This document shows positions 8,568-18,020 of a DNA stretch of 64,000 nt, piece after piece. The stretch comes from Crocinitomicaceae bacterium (GTDB lineage Bacteria > Bacteroidota > Bacteroidia > Flavobacteriales_D > Crocinitomicaceae). The notes below the pieces were generated by a model. The model was not told where the DNA came from and did not search any database. It saw only the letters and a program-made list of their open reading frames with translations. The translations under genes and the position numbers were made by a program. The stretch lies in the NCBI GenBank assembly GCA_028689775.1, contig JAQVCM010000019.1, forward strand, positions 1 through 64,000. The letters are read 5' to 3'. Positions within the stretch are counted from its first letter, which is position 1. Each line of letters starts with the position of its first letter.

Positions 8568-9116
8568 ATGATACAAACTTCGGCACAATATACGAAAGTG
8601 ATTTCAGCTTGCAGAGAAATTTTTTCTAAGAAAACAAAAGATTATGGAACTGCATGGCGTATTTTGCGACCAAGCTCGTTGACCGATCAACTTTTCATCA
8701 AAGCCCAACGCATTCGCACCATCCAAGAAACGGGCGTAAACCAAGTAGGCGAGGGCGTTGAAGATGAATTTAGAGCAATTGTAAATTACTGCGTAATGGC
8801 ATTGATACAATTGGAACATGGATCCGATTTACCCATGGAAATGGAGCCCGAACAAGCCATGAATTTATATCAGAATTATACCCAACAAGCACAAGAATTG
8901 ATGGAGCGAAAAAACCACGATTATGGAGAGGCTTGGCGTGACATGCGCGTTAGTTCACTCACTGACTTGATTTTAATGAAAATACTTCGCGTTAAACAAA
9001 TCGAAGACAACGCAGGGAAAACCATTATGAGCGAAGGAATAGATGCCAATTATTTTGACATGCTCAATTATTCCGTTTTTGCTTTAATTCATCTAACAGA
9101 CAACACCAAATTATGA
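8568..9116 (+). CDS. DUF1599 domain protein (nucleotide modification associated domain 1)
   Basis: A 182-residue protein made of two related halves. Each has a K-x-DYG-x-AW-R motif followed by RxSSLTD: KTKDYGTAWRILRPSSLTD in the first and KNHDYGEAWRDMRVSSLTD in the second. Each half ends in a helix with NYxVxALIxL. This duplication is typical of DUF1599 proteins, which are conserved in Bacteroidota; no activity is established. It overlaps the next gene by the ATGA of the stop, so it is translationally coupled to the DoxX-type membrane protein. The cluster folP - DUF1599 - BT_3928 - tpiA - prmA is one I remember from other members of the phylum. Confidence 0.88.
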   Translation: MIQTSAQYTKVISACREIFSKKTKDYGTAWRILRPSSLTDQLFIKAQRIRTIQETGVNQVGEGVEDEFRAIVNYCVMALIQLEHGSDLPMEMEPEQAMNLYQNYTQQAQELMERKNHDYGEAWRDMRVSSLTDLILMKILRVKQIEDNAGKTIMSEGIDANYFDMLNYSVFALIHLTDNTKL

Positions 9117-10999
9117 AAAAAACATACGCGCTAGAAGGTCAATCTTTCTTTTTTAATTCTCTGTTCATTGTATTGAACTTGATTGCAGTTACCTTGATCA
9201 CAATTGGTTTTCACGAAAGTTTTGAAGATCATAAATGGCTGTATGCTGGATCTGGTTTTGCACTTTTAGTTTTAAGTGCTGCAGGTGTCATTGTCTTCAA
9301 AGGAAAACTTTTCATGGCTTTTGTATCTCGGATTTTAGTTGGTGGTTTATTCATCGTTTCTGGACTGATAAAAGCCAATGATCCGAGTGGATTTGCTTAC
9401 AAATTAGAAGAATATTTTGAAGACGGAGCCTTGGCATTTCGAATCAAAGAAGCGTTTGGAATGCCTGATTTTTCATTGGAATTTTTAATTCCTTGGGCCT
9501 TAACATTCAGCATCATCATTTGTGTTTTTGAAATTGTATTGGGCGTTTTAGTGTTGATTGGTGGGAAAATAAAATTGGTTTCCTGGTTGTTATTATTGAT
9601 GATGTTATTCTTTACATTCTTGACTTGGCATACCGCAAATTGCGATGGAAACTCGAAGTTTCTAGACCGTGATACCTATGTATTAAACAGCGAGATTGCA
9701 CAACTCAAATTAGAAGAATCAAAGACCAATAAAGAAATAAAAATTATCTCGAAAAACGACGGAAAATTAGTTGTCGATGAAATGAAACAACCACAATGTG
9801 TATTAGATTGCGGTTGCTTTGGCGACGCGATGAAAGGTTCAGTTGGACGTTCATTGACTCCGAAAGAAACACTTTGGAAAGATTTTGTATTGCTCTATTT
9901 AGTCGTTTGGATTTTTGTAACGCAGTGGAGAATCAGACCAAATACAGGGCGAGAAAATAGCATCGTTGTTCCAATTTCTCTTTTGGTAATCAGTTTCTTC
10001 TCGTTCGTTTTTGGATGGTTTTTCCCGATCATTTTTGGATTGATTGCGATTTTAGCAGCACTTTGGATTTTGCAAGCAGGAGGAAAGATGCTCGGAAATC
10101 ATTGGGGAAGTGCGCTGGTCGTTACCTTGCTGAGTTCGCTGATGATTTGGTACGTGATGATGTATTCGCCTTTGAAGGATTATAGACCGTATGCAGTTGG
10201 TTCAAATCTGAAAGAAAACATGTTGGACGGTGTAATGGGAGAATTTCAATCTGGTTTCATTTTGAAAAATATGAAAACTGGAGCAGATGAGTTTTTTACC
10301 GAGAAAGAATACATGGACCAAGATCGCAAACTTTGGGAAGATCCAAATTACAAGTATGTGGACATGCAATCGAAAGAACTTAAAAAAGGAAAACTTCCTT
10401 CGATCGATTCTTCCTCATTTAATCCTACGGTTTCTACCTACGACATCAGTGCACCTGAATTAAAAATGAAATATGTAGAAGAATTTTTAGCTTCTAAACG
10501 CATTGCAGGAGTTTTGTTGTATGATAAAAATTACAAGACAAACATCGAAGTTTCAAAAGAAGAATACAATGTAACTGATTACGATACTGCGACCTATCGC
10601 TTTGAGAAAAACATTGAAATGATTGATCCAAACTTATCTGAAATCAGTATTCGTGATTTCTTGTTGGAGCAACCAACTGTGTTTATTTTGTTTTCTAGAG
10701 ATTTGAATAACGGTAATTTTGACAACATTGATGTGATTAAATCCAATTATGCCGAAGCCAAAAAGAGAGGTATTCCTTTTGTAATGGTTTGTGCAGGTTC
10801 TCGAGCTGACATTGATGCGTGGAGAAACAAATACAATTTACAAATTCCAGCATTTACAATCGATTTTATTGAAATGAAAGTAGTTACAAGATCGAATCCA
10901 GCGTTGATGATTCTTCAAAATGGAATTGTAAAAGGCAAATATCCACACCGACTTTTGCCTAAATTTAGTTGGATTGAAAAACACGTTTTAAATAAATAA
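9113..10999 (+). CDS. BT_3928 family membrane protein: DoxX-like plus thioredoxin-like domain
   Basis: A 628-residue inner-membrane protein. The N-terminal half has several hydrophobic helices of DoxX type, with LVGGLFIVSGLIKANDPSGFAYKLEEYF at about residues 75-105 and a cysteine cluster CVLDCGCFGDAMKGS near 230. Further helices follow, and after about residue 450 comes a soluble thioredoxin-like region (TVFILFSRDL ... GIPFVMVCAG ... FTIDFIEMK) that lacks a CxxC pair. The family is conserved next to tpiA in Bacteroidota; a redox or quinone-linked role is suspected only from DoxX. It ends 2 bases before tpiA and is almost certainly cotranscribed with it. Confidence 0.85.
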   Translation: MKKTYALEGQSFFFNSLFIVLNLIAVTLITIGFHESFEDHKWLYAGSGFALLVLSAAGVIVFKGKLFMAFVSRILVGGLFIVSGLIKANDPSGFAYKLEEYFEDGALAFRIKEAFGMPDFSLEFLIPWALTFSIIICVFEIVLGVLVLIGGKIKLVSWLLLLMMLFFTFLTWHTANCDGNSKFLDRDTYVLNSEIAQLKLEESKTNKEIKIISKNDGKLVVDEMKQPQCVLDCGCFGDAMKGSVGRSLTPKETLWKDFVLLYLVVWIFVTQWRIRPNTGRENSIVVPISLLVISFFSFVFGWFFPIIFGLIAILAALWILQAGGKMLGNHWGSALVVTLLSSLMIWYVMMYSPLKDYRPYAVGSNLKENMLDGVMGEFQSGFILKNMKTGADEFFTEKEYMDQDRKLWEDPNYKYVDMQSKELKKGKLPSIDSSSFNPTVSTYDISAPELKMKYVEEFLASKRIAGVLLYDKNYKTNIEVSKEEYNVTDYDTATYRFEKNIEMIDPNLSEISIRDFLLEQPTVFILFSRDLNNGNFDNIDVIKSNYAEAKKRGIPFVMVCAGSRADIDAWRNKYNLQIPAFTIDFIEMKVVTRSNPALMILQNGIVKGKYPHRLLPKFSWIEKHVLNK

Positions 11000-11001
11000 G
11001 A

Positions 11002-11745
11002 ATGAGACAAAAAATCGTTGCAGGAAACTGGAAAATGAATTTAACGAAGTCAGAATCAATTGCACTTCTAAACGATATCAATGCAAGTAAACATGCGGAA
11101 AACGTTCAAATGATTGTTTTTCCACCTGCGGTATATTTGAATACCTTGAGCGAATTGAACGCAAGGTGTGCGCTTGGTGCGCAAAATTTTCATCCAGCAG
11201 AACAAGGTGCTTTTACAGGTGAAAATTCTGTTTTACAAGTACAAGATGCTGGTGCTGAATATGTTTTGGTTGGTCATTCTGAAAGAAGAATGTATTTTCA
11301 AGAAAGCGAGGAGTTTTTAAAGGATAAAGTAGATGCAGCTTTGGCACATGGTTTAAAAGTGATTTTTTGTTGCGGTGAACCTTTGTCTATTCGCGAATTG
11401 GAACATCAGAATGAATTTGTAAATAAACAATTAGAAGAAAGTTTGTTCCACTTGCCAGCTGCAATGATGCAAAAAGTGGTGGTTGCTTACGAACCAATTT
11501 GGGCAATCGGAACTGGAAAAACGGCCTCGTCTGCTCAAGCAGAAAACATGCACGCAGCCATTCGCGAGATGATTGCTACAAAGTATGATCAAGATCTTGC
11601 AAATCAAATCTCTATTTTATACGGAGGAAGTTGTAACGGAACGAATGCAAAAGAGTTATTTGCGTGCGCAAATGTAGACGGCGGATTGATTGGTGGTGCT
11701 TCACTTAAAACAGCAGATTTTTTAACGATTGCAAACTCATTTTAA
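11002..11745 (+). CDS. tpiA: Triosephosphate isomerase
   Basis: TpiA interconverts dihydroxyacetone phosphate and glyceraldehyde 3-phosphate. The TIM-barrel signature residues are all there: the catalytic Lys in GNWKMN at the N-terminus, His in VLVGHSERR, Glu in VVAYEPIWAIGTGKTA with loop 6, and the phosphate-binding YGGSCNGTNAKEL and DGGLIGGASL. The 247-residue length is normal. Its stop overlaps the start of prmA by one base (taATG), so the two are translationally coupled. Confidence 0.97.
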   Translation: MRQKIVAGNWKMNLTKSESIALLNDINASKHAENVQMIVFPPAVYLNTLSELNARCALGAQNFHPAEQGAFTGENSVLQVQDAGAEYVLVGHSERRMYFQESEEFLKDKVDAALAHGLKVIFCCGEPLSIRELEHQNEFVNKQLEESLFHLPAAMMQKVVVAYEPIWAIGTGKTASSAQAENMHAAIREMIATKYDQDLANQISILYGGSCNGTNAKELFACANVDGGLIGGASLKTADFLTIANSF

Positions 11746-12587
11746 TGGATTATTTAGAACTAACAGTCAACCTCACGCCGAGAGAACCTTGGGCAGAAAT
11801 CTTAGTTGCGCAACTGGCAGAATTCGGTTTTGAAAGTTTTGTAGATACCGAAACGGGCGTTCAAGCTTATGGTCAAGTAGCTGAAGTAAACATGGCGGAT
11901 GTTAAATCAGAGACCTTGCTTTCAGGAGAAAGCGAAGCAGTGAAAGTTGATTTTAGTGAAAAAATAATCCCGCAACAAAACTGGAATGCACTTTGGGAAG
12001 CTGATTTCCAACCGGTAGATGTGGACGGAAGAATGACGATTTTAGCACCGTTTCACTCGAAAGAAGAAGCAAAAGGAATGCTCATTGAAATTCAACCACA
12101 AATGTCTTTTGGGACAGGACACCACCAAACAACGTGGATGATGTCGAAAGCTTTGTTGGATTTGGATCAAGTACCAGCCAAGATCTTGGACATGGGAACG
12201 GGAACAGGAGTTTTGGCAATCTTGGCTGAAAAATTAGGAGCTGAGGAAATTGTAGCAATCGACATTGAAGATTGGTCCGTTGAAAACACACAAGAAAATG
12301 CAGTGCGAAATGCTTGTACAAAAATAACAGCCCTTTGTGGTGACGTTGATTTAATTGAAGATCAGCAGTTTGATATGATACTGGCAAACATCAATAAAAA
12401 CATTTTAAAGCGACACCTGCAAGCGTATTCCGAAGCCTTGGTAACAGGCGGAAAATTGTATTTAAGTGGTTTTTTTGAAACCGATGCAGATGAATTAATC
12501 GAACTTGGAAATACCTTGAAATTGAAACACGATCACACGATGAATAAAGAAACTTGGGCTGCTTTATGCCTTGTAAAACAACCTTAA
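11745..12587 (+). CDS. prmA: Ribosomal protein L11 methyltransferase
   Basis: PrmA methylates ribosomal protein L11 using SAM. The N-terminal about 100 residues match the small L11-binding domain. The catalytic domain then shows MSFGTGHHQTTWMM, motif I ILDMGTGTGVLAILAEKLGA, IVAIDIEDWSVENTQENA and the LANINKNIL variant of the NPPY-type loop. At 280 residues it is near the size of other Bacteroidota PrmA. It is the last gene of the DUF1599 - prmA run, followed by a 117-base gap. Confidence 0.93.
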   Translation: MDYLELTVNLTPREPWAEILVAQLAEFGFESFVDTETGVQAYGQVAEVNMADVKSETLLSGESEAVKVDFSEKIIPQQNWNALWEADFQPVDVDGRMTILAPFHSKEEAKGMLIEIQPQMSFGTGHHQTTWMMSKALLDLDQVPAKILDMGTGTGVLAILAEKLGAEEIVAIDIEDWSVENTQENAVRNACTKITALCGDVDLIEDQQFDMILANINKNILKRHLQAYSEALVTGGKLYLSGFFETDADELIELGNTLKLKHDHTMNKETWAALCLVKQP

Positions 12588-12704
12588 ATTAAGATACCAT
12601 ATTGCTTTGATTGAAAAAAGATATCATTTAGTAGCTGCTGTTATTGGTTGAGCGTATTTTAATTTCAAAGCAAATATCAAAGTACCCTTAAAAAACATTG
12701 AGCT

Positions 12705-15700
12705 ATGAAATTTATTTTTTCTTCAAAGTCACCAGCGAGATTACAAAATTGCTTTCTTTTGATGGCAACATTCTTCATCTCTTTTACCGCATTTAACCAG
12801 TCTTTTCCAAATGCACGGGATAAATTTGTAAAGGAATTTCCGAAGTTGATGAGTGTTTCTGCCACCAACGACGACATGGATTTCATCAAAAAGAAATTGA
12901 CTCCTGCTTTGATCGAAGGAACAATGTTTTCAGATACGTATTTCAACAAAATGGTTGAAACAGCGAATTTGATGGAGGAGAAAAAAATTAAGTATTATCC
13001 AGAGATATACAATTACGTATTCAGTGTTTACTCTTTCGTAGCCAATAAACAATCGCAAGAATCATTTAATTCGTGGCACACTTCTGTCGACAACATGTTG
13101 GATGCGAAGAATGTAAATAAGTTTAAAGATTTTATTGAATTTTCTGCTTTGTTTTTCTCTGAAGGTGTTTTATCCAATTCGGCAAATTTCAGTTGGATGT
13201 ATCACGGCGGAAAATATACCTTTGAATACACCGATCAACCTTTCATTCGATTTGAAGGTGGTAATTTGAAATGCATGGTTGAGAAAACCAAAAACAGAAA
13301 AAATTACATCGACAGTATTGTAGTTTACAAGACCAGCGGAACGTATTATCCAAATGGAAAAAACTGGGTTGGGAAAGGTGGAAACATCGATTGGCAAAAG
13401 GTTGGTTTGGTGAAAGATAGAACCAGCGCAAGCTTAAAGTCTTTTACGGTAAGTATGCGAAATCCTACTTTAAAAGTTGATACGGTATCCTTGACAACAC
13501 CCTTTTTCGTCAATCCAATTTTAGGACAGTTGAATGAGAGAGCGTTTAGCATCAACCGAGAAGAAGATCGAATTTACCCGCAGTTTACATCTTTTGAAGG
13601 GAAGTTAACGATTAAAAACATCACTGAAGGAATAAATTATTCCGGCGGATTTTCCTTGAAAGGACGCGATTTTATTGGAGTTGGTTCTGCCGGTGAACCT
13701 GCGAGTTTAACGATTGCGAAAGCAGGAAAAAAATTCATCAAAGTAAATTCCCAAATGGTTATTGTAAGTCCAACAAAAGTTTACGCACCAATTGGTCAGG
13801 CAACCATTTATATTTCTCACAAAGATTCGATTTATCATCCAGGAGTAGATTTTAATTATTACATAGATACTAAAACCGCTGAATTTTCTCGTGGTAAAAC
13901 AGGTATTTCACAATCTCCATTTACCAATTCTTACCATAATTTAGACATGTACACACCTAAAATTTCGTGGGAAAAAGAAGATTCAAAAATTTACTTAACC
14001 TATGGTGTGGAAACAGGAAAAGAATTGAGAGTGACGCGTTTAGAGTCGAAAGATTATTTTGATGGTCGTTTATACGATCAATTACAAGGTTTTGAATCCA
14101 TACATCCATTGGTGTTAATCGCTAATTATTGCTATAAATACGATGAATATGTAATCACCGAAGGGAAACTAGCAACTGCCTTGGGAAAAACAATCGAACA
14201 AGCCAAACCCTTGATGTTACAATTGAGTGGACTTGGATTTATTTCCTACGATACAGATTTAAAAATGGTGGTCGTAAATGATAAAACAAAGAATTTCGTT
14301 GATGCTAAATCGGGTAAAAAAGATTTTGATAATTTGATTTTTATTTCTGATTTAAGAGTGAAATCTTTACCGAATACCGTTACTGCAGAAGAAATAAGTA
14401 AAAATAAAACCTTGCAAACGAGAGATTCCATGTTCCGTTCGATGAACAATATTCGAGGGAAGATGAAAAACTTTGGTGTTTTAGATTTGATCAGTTTAGA
14501 AATTGATTTGGGCGCTGTGGACCGCGTGGTTATTTCGGAATACAATAACACGGCTGTTTTTCCAGAAGGAAATCAAATTACGATTAGTCAAAACCGAAAT
14601 TTCAAATTCAATGGTTGGATGAATTCAGGAAAATTAGAAGTGAAAACAGACATTGCTAATTACGATTATGCCAACAACAAGATTAATTTAATTAAGACTC
14701 AAAAAGGAATTTTTAGAGTTCGGCCTTTATCGCCGAAAGATGGCGTGGATAACATTTCGTTGAGAAGTTCTTTATCGGGTGTGGTCGGTGAAATTTTAGT
14801 AGATGCGACTAATAATCGATCCGGAAACAATAAGAAAATTACAGATTTCCCTAAATTTATTGTGACCAATAAATCGAAGGTATTCTACAACGATTATTCC
14901 ATTTATAGAGGAGCTTATGATACAACTCGTTTTTACTTCACCATTGAACCTTTTCAGTTGGATAGTTTAGGTACGTTCAAAGAGAAAGATTTAAGAATGA
15001 ATGGTGAACTGGTATCAGCTGGTATTTTTCCAACTTTCAAAGAAGAGTTAAAAATTATGCCTGATTATTCTCTAGGATTTTCACGCGTAGCGCCGAAAGA
15101 TGGATATGATTTCTACTCAACGAAAGCCAAATACGAAAATAAAATTATTTTGTCTGGTAATGGTTTACAAGGAGAAGGAAAAATTGACTTTGTTCAATCC
15201 ACGTCTACTTCCAAAGCGTTTACATTTTTGCCAGATTCAACCATTGGATATGCGCAGTTTGTGAACAGACCCGTAGAGGCAGGCATTCAGTTTCCTGATA
15301 TTGAGTCTAATAATGCATTCATTTCGTATGTTCCGAAAGGGAACTTTTTGAGAGCAAGTTCAACCGAATCGTTATTGGTTTTCTTCAAAGACGAGGGGAA
15401 ATTGAATGGAACTGCCATTGTGAGTCCATCTGGAATTACTGGAAATGGAATTATGAATTTGAAAGAAGCCAATTTGAGATCTGATCATTTTAAATTTAAA
15501 AGATGGGAGGTAAATGCGGATACTTCGAACTTCAACTTGAAAAATAAATACCAACAAGAAGACGAAGAACAGCTTTCATTTAAAACTGAAAATGTAACGG
15601 CGCGCGTTTCATTCAGTGAGCGAAAAGGAATTTTTACTTCCAACAAAGGAGAATCAAAAGTAGAGTTTCCAGTGAATCAATATTTTTGTAGAATGGATAA

Positions 15701-17339
15701 GTTTACCTGGATGATGGATTCTGAAGTCATCAACATAGAAAATAGTGGAAAAAGTAACATTGATATCGATGCAGGACTTGATTTGAGTAAACCAAATTTT
15801 TTCTCGTTACATCCAAAGCAAGATTCCTTGCAATTCAAATCTTCCAAAGCGACATTTAGTTTGAAAGACCGAGCAATTTATTGTTCAAGTGTTGAATACA
15901 TTGATGTAGCCGATGCTCGTATTTATCCAGATCAGAAGAAATTGACCATCTTCAAAAAAGCATACATGGAACCTTTGGCAAATTCAAAGATTGTATCCAA
16001 TTACATTACGAAATACCATACGTTTATCAATGCAAGTACGATTATTACAGCTCGTAGAGCATACACATCATCTGGTGATTATCCGTATTACGGAGCAGAT
16101 AGTACCAAATTTATCATCAAAATGGATAAAATTGGATTGGATCCAACCTACCAAACCATTTCGTCGGGAAAAATTGCAGATGTTGATGGATTTAAATTAA
16201 GTCCACAATTTGATTATTATGGTGCGGTTAGTATTCAGGCAACCAATCCAACGATTACCTTTACTGGAGCAACAAGAATTAATCATAACTGTGATAAGTT
16301 TCCAAGAAGTTGGATGGCATTTAGCTCTGAAATAGATCCTAAAAACATTCAAATTCCAGTATCCAATTCAATGAAAACCTTAGAAGGTATTCCAATTTCT
16401 GCGGGTATTGTTTGGAGAGATTCGAGAGATGCAGACAGTATCAAACTCTATCCAACGTTCCTATCTACCTTGGAAAGTGCGAAAGATCCAATCTTAATCA
16501 CCGCTTCTGGATTGTTGCAGTATAATGCACAAGCAAAAGAATTTCAAATTGGTTCTGCTGAAAAATTAGCGAATCGAAGTGAAAAAGGAAACTTCATTGC
16601 TTTGCATACGGGAAGTTGTTCGATGAACGGTGAAGGTGCGATTGATTTGGGAATGAATTACGGTTCGGTAAAAGTAGATGCCATCGGCGTTGCGAATTAT
16701 AACCAAGCAACCGGATTGACAACTTTAAATTTAACGGCTCGATTTAATTTCCCTGTCAATGAAGGGATTTTTGAACGTTTGGGTGCGAAGATTGCGGCCA
16801 ACGACGAGTTGAGAGCGTTGGATTTCAACTCTTCAACGTTATCGCAAGCAATTACAGAATGGAAAGATTTGAAAACTGCTGAAAGTATTAAAAATGAGTT
16901 CATTCAAAAAGGAGAAGTGAAAAGAATGCCGAAAGAGTTTGAACAAAGTATTGTGATCACTGGAATCAGGTTGAAATCATACAACCAAAATCAATCCAGC
17001 GGTTTGATTACGACGACCGAAACAGCTTCGATTGTAAACATGTATGGAAGGCCAGTTTACAAACAAGTTCCGTTAAAGGCATTCTTCAAACAGGTTTATT
17101 CGGATAACATCAGTGGAGATCGATTGAGTTTATTCATGGGAATTCCTGGTATGGCAGATTATTTCTTTGATTACGGAATGACCAAAAACGATGGACTTTT
17201 GAAAATCTATACAGGCGATGCAGATTTGAACAATGCGGTGAACGAAATCAAGGAGGATAAACGTAAATCTAAAAACTTTAAGTACGAAATTTCAACCAAT
17301 AGTGGTTTGATGAGTATCTTTAAACAATTATTTCAGTAA
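12705..17339 (+). CDS. Very large exported beta-rich protein of unknown function
   Basis: The 1544-residue product starts with a signal peptide (hydrophobic core LLMATFFISFTAF, cleavage after about residue 33) and has no other clear membrane helix. Residues about 35-165 look helical. The rest is dominated by alternating beta-strand patterns and lacks cysteine pairs. A recurring glycine phrase of the type G-x-G-x-I-(D/N)-(F/L) occurs at about residues 820 (GLQGEGKIDF), 910 (GITGNGIMNL) and 1308 (NGEGAIDLGM), suggesting a repeated fold. I do not recognise a family. It ends 10 bases before plsY. A periplasmic or outer-membrane-facing location is inferred only from the signal peptide. Confidence 0.8.
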   Translation: MKFIFSSKSPARLQNCFLLMATFFISFTAFNQSFPNARDKFVKEFPKLMSVSATNDDMDFIKKKLTPALIEGTMFSDTYFNKMVETANLMEEKKIKYYPEIYNYVFSVYSFVANKQSQESFNSWHTSVDNMLDAKNVNKFKDFIEFSALFFSEGVLSNSANFSWMYHGGKYTFEYTDQPFIRFEGGNLKCMVEKTKNRKNYIDSIVVYKTSGTYYPNGKNWVGKGGNIDWQKVGLVKDRTSASLKSFTVSMRNPTLKVDTVSLTTPFFVNPILGQLNERAFSINREEDRIYPQFTSFEGKLTIKNITEGINYSGGFSLKGRDFIGVGSAGEPASLTIAKAGKKFIKVNSQMVIVSPTKVYAPIGQATIYISHKDSIYHPGVDFNYYIDTKTAEFSRGKTGISQSPFTNSYHNLDMYTPKISWEKEDSKIYLTYGVETGKELRVTRLESKDYFDGRLYDQLQGFESIHPLVLIANYCYKYDEYVITEGKLATALGKTIEQAKPLMLQLSGLGFISYDTDLKMVVVNDKTKNFVDAKSGKKDFDNLIFISDLRVKSLPNTVTAEEISKNKTLQTRDSMFRSMNNIRGKMKNFGVLDLISLEIDLGAVDRVVISEYNNTAVFPEGNQITISQNRNFKFNGWMNSGKLEVKTDIANYDYANNKINLIKTQKGIFRVRPLSPKDGVDNISLRSSLSGVVGEILVDATNNRSGNNKKITDFPKFIVTNKSKVFYNDYSIYRGAYDTTRFYFTIEPFQLDSLGTFKEKDLRMNGELVSAGIFPTFKEELKIMPDYSLGFSRVAPKDGYDFYSTKAKYENKIILSGNGLQGEGKIDFVQSTSTSKAFTFLPDSTIGYAQFVNRPVEAGIQFPDIESNNAFISYVPKGNFLRASSTESLLVFFKDEGKLNGTAIVSPSGITGNGIMNLKEANLRSDHFKFKRWEVNADTSNFNLKNKYQQEDEEQLSFKTENVTARVSFSERKGIFTSNKGESKVEFPVNQYFCRMDKFTWMMDSEVINIENSGKSNIDIDAGLDLSKPNFFSLHPKQDSLQFKSSKATFSLKDRAIYCSSVEYIDVADARIYPDQKKLTIFKKAYMEPLANSKIVSNYITKYHTFINASTIITARRAYTSSGDYPYYGADSTKFIIKMDKIGLDPTYQTISSGKIADVDGFKLSPQFDYYGAVSIQATNPTITFTGATRINHNCDKFPRSWMAFSSEIDPKNIQIPVSNSMKTLEGIPISAGIVWRDSRDADSIKLYPTFLSTLESAKDPILITASGLLQYNAQAKEFQIGSAEKLANRSEKGNFIALHTGSCSMNGEGAIDLGMNYGSVKVDAIGVANYNQATGLTTLNLTARFNFPVNEGIFERLGAKIAANDELRALDFNSSTLSQAITEWKDLKTAESIKNEFIQKGEVKRMPKEFEQSIVITGIRLKSYNQNQSSGLITTTETASIVNMYGRPVYKQVPLKAFFKQVYSDNISGDRLSLFMGIPGMADYFFDYGMTKNDGLLKIYTGDADLNNAVNEIKEDKRKSKNFKYEISTNSGLMSIFKQLFQ

Positions 17340-17349
17340 AAAGTAAAAG

Positions 17350-17970
17350 ATGGATTTTATTATTTTTGGACTAGTTGCGTATATCTTGGGTTCCATTCCT
17401 ACATCGGTTTGGATTGGAAAGGCATATTATGATTTAGATATTCGCGAGCACGGTAGCTGCAACGCTGGCGCTACCAACACCTTTAGAGTCTTGGGCAAAA
17501 AACCAGGAATCATTGTTTTGTTGATTGATGTTGCCAAAGGATCCTTGGCAGTTTTGTTACCTTATTTCATTTTAGGGTCACGTATAGACGAGGAGCGATT
17601 GGTTTTGATTCAAATTTTAACGGCGATTATGGCGGTTGTGGGTCACGTTTTTCCTTTGTTTGCCAATTTTGATGGAGGCAAAGGAGTGGCAACTTCTTTG
17701 GGAGTGATCATTGGTTTGCATCCGCCAGCAGCATTGCTTTGTTTGGTTTCGTTTTTAATCGTTTTTATCGTTTCTAAATATGTTTCATTGGGAGCAATTG
17801 TTGCTTCTTTTATGTTTCCTGTTTTAATTAATCTCGTCTTTCAGGTTGAGTCATTTTGGCTCCGGCTATTTTCAGTAATTCTTGCGGCATTGGTTATCAT
17901 CACTCATAAAAAAAATATTCGGCGAATTTTAAAAGGAGAAGAAAGTAAAATGAACCTTTTTAAAAAATAA
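17350..17970 (+). CDS. plsY: Glycerol-3-phosphate acyltransferase PlsY
   Basis: PlsY transfers an acyl group from acyl phosphate to glycerol 3-phosphate, the first step of phospholipid synthesis, in the inner membrane. The 206 residues show five or so hydrophobic helices and the three family motifs: GSIPTSVWIGK, HGSCNAGATNTFRVLGKKPG and GHVFPLFANFDGGKGVATSLG. The gene starts 10 bases after the giant upstream gene and is followed after 50 bases by another giant gene, so it sits inside a probable transcription unit with both. Confidence 0.94.
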   Translation: MDFIIFGLVAYILGSIPTSVWIGKAYYDLDIREHGSCNAGATNTFRVLGKKPGIIVLLIDVAKGSLAVLLPYFILGSRIDEERLVLIQILTAIMAVVGHVFPLFANFDGGKGVATSLGVIIGLHPPAALLCLVSFLIVFIVSKYVSLGAIVASFMFPVLINLVFQVESFWLRLFSVILAALVIITHKKNIRRILKGEESKMNLFKK

Positions 17971-18020
17971 CCGTACAAAACTAATTAGCATTATTAAAAC
18001 TAACTATAATACTTAATCAC

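Noticed and set aside
8559-8588. Longer folP start (ten extra residues)
   Set aside because: It would overlap the divergent DUF1599 start, and the added residues do not belong to the family.
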